A stretch of 64,000 nucleotides of DNA from Saccharothrix violaceirubra (lineage in GTDB: Bacteria > Actinomycetota > Actinomycetes > Mycobacteriales > Pseudonocardiaceae). Made by a program: the position numbers and the translations under genes. Positions 57,830-64,000 of the stretch are shown one piece after another (the first letter of the stretch is position 1; each line of letters opens with the position of its first letter). The DNA is taken from contig NZ_JACHJS010000001.1 in assembly GCF_014203755.1 (NCBI RefSeq), forward strand, positions 2,666,001-2,730,000. Direction: 5' to 3'. Below the pieces are notes generated by a model. The model ran no database searches. It saw only the letters and a program-made list of their open reading frames with translations, and was not told the origin of the DNA.

Positions 57830-59708
57830 CGCGCTCCGGACGGCGGTCGCGACGTTCGACGCCTCCGGGGCGGTGGGCGACCTGGACACCGCGCTCGCCC
57901 TCGCCCGTGCCGAGTTCCACTCGTCGACCGACCGGTGGCACCTGGTCGCCGGTCCGCTGGTCCGCCTGTTACGGCTGAGATACGAGTACCTCGGCGGACC
58001 GGCCGACCTCGACGAGGCGGTGACGCTCGGCATCACGGTGGACGTCGCCGGCCTCGCGGACGTGTCCACCGCCGAGGAACTGTCCCGCGCGTTGGTCCTG
58101 CGGGGCTCGTACTACGAAGATGCCGCCGACATCGGGACGGCGGTCGACCTGGCCCGTCGCGCCCTGCGCACGACGGTGTCGGTCGACGTCGAGGACTCCC
58201 GGGTACCGGTGTTGTGCACGGCGGTCGCGGACGCGTTGCTCGCGGCCTATGAGCTGTCCGACGACCAGGCCCACCTCGACCAGGCGCTGGAGAGCATCGA
58301 GTACGCGGCCTCGTCGTCGGACGCGGCGGTCGTGGTCGGCACGTACGGCCGGATCGTGCGCGCGCGGTCGGACGACCTGTCCGGGATCGAGGAGGCGATC
58401 CGGCTGACGGCCCGGGCCGTCGTCATCACGCCACCGGGCACGCCGCAGGCCGCCGTGTACCAGGCCGACCTCGCCGAAGCCGTGCTGGACCGGGCCGACC
58501 TCACCGACTCGGACGCCGACGTCGACCAGGCGATCGGCCTGCTGCGACCGCTGGTCGGCTCGCTGCCCGAGTCCTCGCCGGTCCGGTGGCGGTGCCTGCA
58601 CCTGCTGCGGGCCGAACTCGTGGCCCGCGGCGAGGACGCGCCGGCCGAGGACCGACCCGTGCGGTGGGGCGAACGGCTGCCGGCCGCGCTCGCGCTGGCC
58701 GAAGCCGCCTGGCAACCCCATCTCGCCCTGGCGGCCTGGCGGGCCGTGCTCGTCCTCGACCCGGCCGCCGACGTGGCGGCGCACGCGGCGGCCCGGCTCC
58801 TGGACCTCGACCCGGACCTGGCCCGGTTCGCCGTCGAACTGCTCCAGCGCGCCTCGACCCCCGACGGTCCGGAGTTCTCCTTCACCGACCTCGCGCCGGC
58901 CGCGCACGGCGGACCCGTGGTGCTGGTCAACATCGACGACCTGCGCTGCGACGCGCTCGTGGTGATCGACGGCGGCGTGGTCGTGGTGCCGCTGCCCGGC
59001 CTCACCGCCGCCGACGCCCGTGCCGCCGCGCACGCGCTGGTCGAAGCCGAGGACCGCCGCGAACGGCTGCCCGACCTCCTCCGGTGGCTGTGGAACGCGA
59101 TCGCGGCGCCGGTGTTCGACGTGTTCCGGTTCGTCGGCGGCCAGGAGCCGCCCCGGCTGTGGTGGTGCCTGGCCGGTCCGTACCGGTTCCTGCCCGTGCA
59201 CGCCGCCGGCGACGGGGAGAACTCGGTCATGGACCTGGTGGTTTCCTCGTACACCAGGGACCCGGCCGCGCTGCTCGTCCCCGAACGCCCGCGCTGCGCG
59301 CCGATCGCGTTGGTGGACACCGACGACCACCCGGTGCCCACCCGCGAGGTGTACGCGCCGACCGCGTCGCCGGCCGGGATCGGCACGGCGACCTGGCTGC
59401 ACCTGGCCGCGCCGTCGGTCACGTTCGACCTGGCCGCGCTGTCGGTCCCGACGATCGACTTCGCCTACTTCTCGGCCCACGCCGCCGCACCCGTGCACGA
59501 GGGCAACGACCTGCCCGCCACCTTCCACGGCGGCGGACGCCTGCACGTCGTCGCCCAGCGGTGGCCGGCGCCGGACGTCACGGCCGACCTCTACCGCGAA
59601 CTGGCCTTCGACTCCGAGCGCACGGCCAGAGCCCTGCACCGCGTGCTCACCGCACGTCGTGCGGCGCACCCGGCGGACTGGGCGGGGTACGTGCACTACG
59701 GGCCGTGA
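57830..59708 (+). pseudogene. Main part of the interrupted TPR-CHAT protein gene
   Basis: The frame continues from the 5' fragment and encodes about 625 residues. A GTG at 57873 could restart translation, with loss of about 28 residues. Residues to about 330 are TPR-like helical repeats. The C-terminal half is a CHAT (caspase-like) domain ending in the usual RRAAHPADWAGYVHYGP (outlined). The catalytic His and Cys are missing: where ACHG is expected it reads AAPS (after WLHL), and where SACE is expected it reads SAHA. CHAT proteases often act in prokaryotic cell-death or immune circuits. This copy looks like a non-catalytic scaffold, now also disrupted by an IS. Confidence 0.8.
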
Positions 59709-59711
59709 GGA

Positions 59712-61775
59712 TCACGGCGCGAACAGGGGACCGGACGCGGTGTCGGCGCCCAGGTCCGCCCACCACCGGCGTTGGCCGGGAGTGGCGACACCGGTCACGG
59801 ACACCTCGATGCCGCCGTCGCGCAGCACCTTCAGCGCACTCGTGAGCGTCGCCGCCACCACGGTGGTCGGCGGCGTGATCGGTGCCAGCCGTACGCCCCG
59901 GACCGGCAGGCCCAGCACCACGGGCAGGTCGGCCGGTGCGGCGGTGAACCCGTCGATCTCCACGCCGATCCCGTTCTCCGCCAGCAGTCGCACGTTGTCG
60001 GCGGCCTCCTCGCGGTCGCCGAACACCGCCGACGCGGGCATGGCCAACCACAGCGAGGACGGCGGCAGGCCGCTGCGCGTGACGGTCCCGAGCACCGAAC
60101 CGAGCAGTTCCTGGTCGGTCGCCTCGCTCGCGGTCAGGCACACGCGCACCGGCAGGTCGCGGTCGAGTTCGGTCCGCCACGCCACGGCCTGCGCGCACGC
60201 CTGGCCCAGCAACCAGGTGCCCAGCGGCACGGCCAGGCCGATGTCCTCGGCCAGCGCCAGGCACTGCTCGTGCGGCACCGCGCCGATCTTGGGGTGGTCC
60301 CAGCGCAACCGGGCCTCCATGGCCGCGGTCGACTCGTCGGCGAGCGAGACCACCGGGCGGTAGCGGGCGCTGAGTTCGTCGTCGTGCCAGGCCGCCGTCA
60401 TCGTCGCGGCCAACCCGAACTCGCGCCGCTCGCGGGCGTCCTGCGCCGGATCGGCCAGTTCCCACTGGCGGCGGCCGTTGTGCTTGGCCCGCCGCAGGGT
60501 CAGGTCCGCGGAGTCGAGCAGGTCCAGCGGCGAGGCGTCGGCGGGCGGCCGGTGCACGACGCCGATCGTCGCGGACGTGGCGACGCTCTCGCCGAACGCG
60601 TCCATCGGCTCGGCCAGCCGGTCGTTGATCAACCGGACCATGGTCACCACGTCCGGTGTGGACGGCGAGTTCTCCACCAGCACCGCGAACTCGTCGTAGC
60701 CGAACCGGGCGACCATCGCCTTCTCGTCGGCCACGACCTCCTGCAACCGGTTCGCGACCGTGCGCAGGAGCAGGTCGCCGAAGTGCCGACCGAGCCCGCC
60801 GGTCACCCGCGAGAACCCGTCGAGGTCCAGGTGGTACACGCTGATCCCGGTCGTCGGGTCGCACGTGCGCAACGCGCGTTCGAGCCGGCTGGTGAAGTAC
60901 TGCCGGTTCGGCAGCCGGGTGAGCACGTCGTGCAGGGCCTGGTGGTTGAGCTGGCCCTGCAACAGGTTCACGTCGGTGTCGTCCTCGGCCATCACGATCA
61001 CGTGCGTGCTGCCGTCGGGCCGGCGCAACGGCGACAGGGTGAGCGTGACCCACGCGACCTCGTCGTCGGCGCGCAACAACCGGCGCGGCTGCGTGATCGA
61101 CGTGGTGCCGCCGCGTTCGAGTTGGGCGTAGTCGTCGCGCACGCCCACGCGTTCGGCCGGGTGCACGAGGTCGAACAGTGTGAGGCGGGCGAGTTCGGCG
61201 GCGCCGCGGTCGACGATGCGGGCCAGCGCACCGTTGGTGCGCAACAACTTCCCGGCCAGGTCGGTGGTCGCGATGCCGGTCGACGAGTAGCCCTCGACCG
61301 CGTCGAACCGGGACTCGCTGAGCTGGAGTTCGAGCTGTGCCTGGCGCATCGCCCGGTACAGCGAGCGGCCGAGCTGCTCCTGCTGTTCCATGGTGGTGCG
61401 CCGGATCTGCTCGACGTAGCCCGCGGTGAGCGCGGCGACCACCTCGACGACCCGGTCCTGGTGGCCGTCGGAGCGGCGCAGCGACCCCATGCCCAGCATG
61501 CCCTTGCCGATCACCTCGATGCTGCACTGCAACGCCTCGGGCGTGGTGCAGTTGAGGTCGACCAGCGCCGTGCCGACCTCGATGCCGATGTGCCGGGCGG
61601 CCCCTTCGCTGTACATGCCCGAGCACAGCCGTTCGACCAGACCGAGCAGGCGGCGTTCCAGCTCGGTCTGGCTCAGCGGTACGAACGTGCGGGTGCTGAG
61701 CAGGTAGGCCGACTTCTTCGCGAGCTTGGCCCGCTCGCGCAGTGCCTCGGAATCGCCGGGCAGCGATGCGGTCAT
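59712..61775 (-). CDS. PAS-GGDEF-EAL protein with altered signature motifs
   Basis: The protein has 687 residues. The N-terminal about 150 residues are helical. A PAS domain (about 155-275; STGIATTDLAGKLLRTNGAL) precedes GGDEF (about 280-440), whose signature reads RFGYDEFAVL. The EAL domain (about 450-687) reads MEARLRWDH in place of EALxRW, and the DDFGTGYSS region is replaced by IDGFTAAPAD. Neither domain should be catalytic, so it may sense c-di-GMP or a PAS ligand. No TM segment. ATGA overlap with the DUF574-type methyltransferase. Its 3' end is 3 bp from the CHAT gene. Confidence 0.85.
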   Translation of the reverse strand: MTASLPGDSEALRERAKLAKKSAYLLSTRTFVPLSQTELERRLLGLVERLCSGMYSEGAARHIGIEVGTALVDLNCTTPEALQCSIEVIGKGMLGMGSLRRSDGHQDRVVEVVAALTAGYVEQIRRTTMEQQEQLGRSLYRAMRQAQLELQLSESRFDAVEGYSSTGIATTDLAGKLLRTNGALARIVDRGAAELARLTLFDLVHPAERVGVRDDYAQLERGGTTSITQPRRLLRADDEVAWVTLTLSPLRRPDGSTHVIVMAEDDTDVNLLQGQLNHQALHDVLTRLPNRQYFTSRLERALRTCDPTTGISVYHLDLDGFSRVTGGLGRHFGDLLLRTVANRLQEVVADEKAMVARFGYDEFAVLVENSPSTPDVVTMVRLINDRLAEPMDAFGESVATSATIGVVHRPPADASPLDLLDSADLTLRRAKHNGRRQWELADPAQDARERREFGLAATMTAAWHDDELSARYRPVVSLADESTAAMEARLRWDHPKIGAVPHEQCLALAEDIGLAVPLGTWLLGQACAQAVAWRTELDRDLPVRVCLTASEATDQELLGSVLGTVTRSGLPPSSLWLAMPASAVFGDREEAADNVRLLAENGIGVEIDGFTAAPADLPVVLGLPVRGVRLAPITPPTTVVAATLTSALKVLRDGGIEVSVTGVATPGQRRWWADLGADTASGPLFAP

Positions 61776-62605
61776 GTCGTCGGTCCCGGTGGTTTTCGCG
61801 CCACGCCGACCCGGATCTGCATGTTGTCGTCGGGGTTGTCGGCGATCGAGCCGACGCCGTCCGGTCGCCACAGCCCGAAGCCGGTGACGCCGGGCTCGAC
61901 GATGTCGAACCCGGCGAACAGTTCGGTCACCTCGTCGTGCGTGCGGTAGACGAGGTTGTCGCGCGAACGCGCGTCGCGCACCGCCTCGGCGGTTCTTCGC
62001 ATCGTCTCGGGCCGTTCGTCGTCGGTGGCGTGGGAGATCACCAGGTAGCTGTCGGGCACGAGCCGCTCCCGGTAGCGGGCCATCATGGCGAGCACGTCGT
62101 GGTCGCGTGGGACGAAGTGGACCACCAGCAGCAGCAGCAGCCCGATGGGTCGGTCGAAGTCGAGCAGGCCGGTGACCTCGGGCCGGGCGAGCAGGTCGTC
62201 CGGTTCGCGCAGGTCGGCCTGCACGGCGGCGGTCCGCTCGTTGCCGTGCAGGATCAGCTTGCTCTGCGCGATGGCGACCGGGTCCTTGTCCACGTAGACG
62301 ACCCGGCACTCCGGGTCGAGCCGCTGCACGATCTCGTGCACGTTGCCCACGGTCGGGATGCCCGAGCCGATGTCGAGGAACTGACGCACCCCGCTGTCGA
62401 CGAGGTGGGTCACCGCCCGGCGCAGGAACGCCCGGTTGAGCCGCACGAGCTGCTTGATGGTCGGCATCACCTTGATGATCTGCTCGGCCATCGCCCGGTC
62501 GGCCGCCAGGTTGTGCGCGCCGCCGAGCATGTAGTCGTAGGTGCGGGCGACGCTGGGCACGTTGGGGTCGGTCCCGTCGGGCAGCCAATCCGGGTAGTAG
62601 CTCAT
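61772..62605 (-). CDS. SAM-dependent methyltransferase, DUF574/SAV2177 family
   Basis: This 277-residue protein matches the actinobacteria-specific family PF04672: SVARTYDYMLGGAHNLAADR near the start, the SAM motif FLDIGSGIPTVGNVHE, VVYVDKDPVAI, and LVVHFVPRDHD. Family members lack a known substrate. It is translationally coupled (ATGA) to the PAS-GGDEF-EAL protein, an association that suggests a common signalling role. The ATG at 62605 has no strong site. It is divergent from a P450 gene across 237 bp. Confidence 0.92.
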   Translation of the reverse strand: MSYYPDWLPDGTDPNVPSVARTYDYMLGGAHNLAADRAMAEQIIKVMPTIKQLVRLNRAFLRRAVTHLVDSGVRQFLDIGSGIPTVGNVHEIVQRLDPECRVVYVDKDPVAIAQSKLILHGNERTAAVQADLREPDDLLARPEVTGLLDFDRPIGLLLLLVVHFVPRDHDVLAMMARYRERLVPDSYLVISHATDDERPETMRRTAEAVRDARSRDNLVYRTHDEVTELFAGFDIVEPGVTGFGLWRPDGVGSIADNPDDNMQIRVGVARKPPGPTT

Positions 62606-62842
62606 GCGCGCTCCGTCCGCGGGTCGAGCCGGAATTCGCCGACGACGTGGGGTGATCGCGTTGGGCCACGTGATTCGGCGTCTTCCGCTGATGGTGAAAC
62701 GGCGAACGCGAACATCCAACCGCTTGGTGAACACTAGCACCAGCGTATGGGGGAACTTAACCCGAATGCGCGATCCCCTTCGGGTCGAACAGCCCACTAG
62801 AGTGCTCGTCTCGAATGTCCGTCCGAGGCGAGGAGCGGCGTC

Positions 62843-64000
62843 GTGAACGCAGGCTCGAAATCCCTCCGACATCCGGCCGAACGCGAGGTTCCCACTGCTC
62901 CCGGGCGACTGCCGGTCATCGGCCACGGCATCGCCATGTTGCGCGGGAAGCTCGCCTTCACCGCAGGTCTGGCCGCTCATGGCGACATCGTCCGGGTCCA
63001 CCTGGGCACACTGCCGGTGTACTTCGTGACCAGTGCCGAATTGATCGACCAGGTGCTGGCGACCGAGACCGACAAGTTCGACAAGGGCGCACTCGGCGAC
63101 AAACTCCGGGACGTCTTCGGAAACGGCCTGGTCAGCACGAACGGCGATTTCTACCGGCGGCAACGTCGGATGATCCAACCCGCGTTCCATCGGCGCCCGA
63201 TCGGTCGCTACACCGCGATGATGGCCGAATCGGCCGCCGAACTGGCCGATTCCTGGCGGTCCGGGCAGGTCGTCGACGTCGAACGGGCCATGCAGGACCT
63301 CGCGTTGGTGATCGCGGGCCGCTCGCTGTTCTCGCTGGATTTCGCGCGCGAGGTCCGCGACGTGATCCGGGACGAGATGCCGGTCATGCTGCGGTTGGGC
63401 GTGGTCCGCGCGATCACGTCCACGCCGCTGCTCGAACGGCTGCCGATCCCGGCCAACCGCAGGTTCGACCGGGCGATCGCCCGCGTGCACGCGGTGGTCG
63501 ACCGCGTCGCCGCGTCGGCCCGGGAGGACCGCGACGACCTGTTGAGCGCCCTGGTGCGCGCACGCGACGAGAACGGCGAACCCATGTCGCGCGAACAGGT
63601 GCGCGACGAGGTCGTCACGCTGCTCGTCGGTGGCAGTGAGACCACTGGGAACACCCTCGCCTGGCTGTTCCACGAGTTGGCCGCCCACCCGGACGTGCTC
63701 GACCGGGTCACGGCCGAGGTCGAGGAGGTCGTGGGCACGCGGCCGGTGGCGTTCGAGGACCTCAACGCGCTGCCGTACACCCGGCGGGTCGTCTCGGAGG
63801 TGCTGCGCCGGTACCCGCTGTGGTTCATGCTCCGGCGGACCAACACGACCGTGAGCCTGGGCGGGGTGGAGTTCCCGCCCGGCACCGAGATCGGGTTCAG
63901 CACCCACGCCGTGCACCACGACCCGCGCTACCACCGCGACCCGGACGTGTTCGACCCCGATCGCTGGCTGCCCGAGCGGGTGGGCGCCCTGCCCCGGGGC
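62843..64000 (+). CDS. Cytochrome P450 (3' end outside the window)
   Basis: The frame starts at a GTG with a GAGGAG site 7 nt upstream and runs open for 386 codons to the edge. It has the I-helix LLVGGSETTGNTLAW, the K-helix SEVLRRYP and the PDRW segment (VFDPDRWLPER). The haem Cys loop lies beyond the window. The proline-rich start (PGRLPVIGHG) and motif set resemble the terpene-oxidising CYP group, but no terpene synthase is visible. A TAGAGT -10-like hexamer lies at 62798-62803. Confidence 0.9.
   Translation, partial: MNAGSKSLRHPAEREVPTAPGRLPVIGHGIAMLRGKLAFTAGLAAHGDIVRVHLGTLPVYFVTSAELIDQVLATETDKFDKGALGDKLRDVFGNGLVSTNGDFYRRQRRMIQPAFHRRPIGRYTAMMAESAAELADSWRSGQVVDVERAMQDLALVIAGRSLFSLDFAREVRDVIRDEMPVMLRLGVVRAITSTPLLERLPIPANRRFDRAIARVHAVVDRVAASAREDRDDLLSALVRARDENGEPMSREQVRDEVVTLLVGGSETTGNTLAWLFHELAAHPDVLDRVTAEVEEVVGTRPVAFEDLNALPYTRRVVSEVLRRYPLWFMLRRTNTTVSLGGVEFPPGTEIGFSTHAVHHDPRYHRDPDVFDPDRWLPERVGALPRG

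Noticed and set aside
62815..63639. A 274-codon Arg-rich plus-strand frame at the right end
   Set aside because: It is out of phase with the P450 frame that starts at 62843 with a good ribosome site and carries the I-helix and K-helix motifs.
50662..64000. Secondary-metabolite gene cluster because of two P450s
   Set aside because: No synthase, NRPS, PKS or terpene cyclase occurs between them. They are 12 kb apart among unrelated genes.

Overview
The window is very GC-rich chromosomal DNA from a filamentous-type actinomycete. Supporting this are an Lsr2 nucleoid protein, SAV2177/DUF574-type methyltransferases, paired cytochrome P450s, GTG/TTG starts, ATGA and GTGA stop-start overlaps, and AraC/TetR/LuxR regulators. 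The recurrent intragenic palindrome TCCACAGTGGA and the 22-bp intergenic repeats make me think of the Pseudonocardiales (Saccharothrix/Actinosynnema/Lentzea type), but that is inference. No rRNA, tRNA or CRISPR was seen.

Region 1 (1-11 kb) holds two converging gene sets. Rightward is a tight operon: the C-terminal part of a TelA-type toxic anion resistance protein, a lipoprotein joining a solute-binding domain to a VWA domain, a two-TM protein, and a conserved protein of unknown role. Leftward are a membrane-anchored OmpA-like protein, a five-TM protein, a sigma factor, and a 1092-residue TIR-STAND NTPase-TPR protein that resembles prokaryotic immune or signalling receptors but has no visible TIR glutamate.

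Region 2 (11-23 kb) is mixed: an immune-inhibitor-A (M6) protease, a lipoprotein, Lsr2, a cysteine-desulfurase-like enzyme, a GGDEF-EAL protein, a VOC/MarR divergent pair with two clear operators, a TenA-like protein, and a GGDEF protein with a decayed HD-GYP tail.

Region 3 (23-34 kb) is an aromatic catabolic block. hpaD, an FAH-RraA fusion, a GntR regulator, a DapA-like aldolase and hpaE form a leftward homoprotocatechuate meta-cleavage operon. Two SDRs (one without catalytic residues), moaF and a SnoaL-like gene follow. Divergently transcribed are an AraC regulator of FeaR type and an aldehyde dehydrogenase of FeaB type. With the copper amine oxidase at 47.8-49.7 kb, these genes would take dopamine-like aromatic amines through aldehyde and acid to ring cleavage.

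Region 4 (34-47.5 kb) is a 12-kb leftward operon of 11 genes, almost all overlapping or touching. It contains a complete branched-chain-amino-acid-type ABC importer (with a permease-ATPase fusion), a dienelactone-hydrolase-like protein, a zinc alcohol dehydrogenase, a methyltransferase-fold protein with a broken SAM motif, an SDR, an N,N-dimethylformamidase large-subunit homologue, an esterase and an aldo/keto reductase. A LuxR regulator lies next to it. The substrate is unknown, and this looks like an undescribed catabolic system.

Region 5 (50-64 kb) carries a small secreted Cys-rich protein, a P450, short hypothetical proteins, an LpqC-type esterase, VOC, two TetR regulators with an operator beside an SDR, and a TPR-CHAT gene split by an IS481-family element. 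The insertion is exact: a 6-bp target duplication, and removing the element restores the frame. After it come a PAS-GGDEF-EAL protein with both signature motifs altered, coupled to a DUF574-type methyltransferase, and a P450 that runs off the right edge.

Three of the convergent gene ends (14.4, 19.8 and 34.1 kb) carry a shared 22-bp repeat family. Most other convergent or operon ends have perfect GC-rich hairpins without U-tracts.
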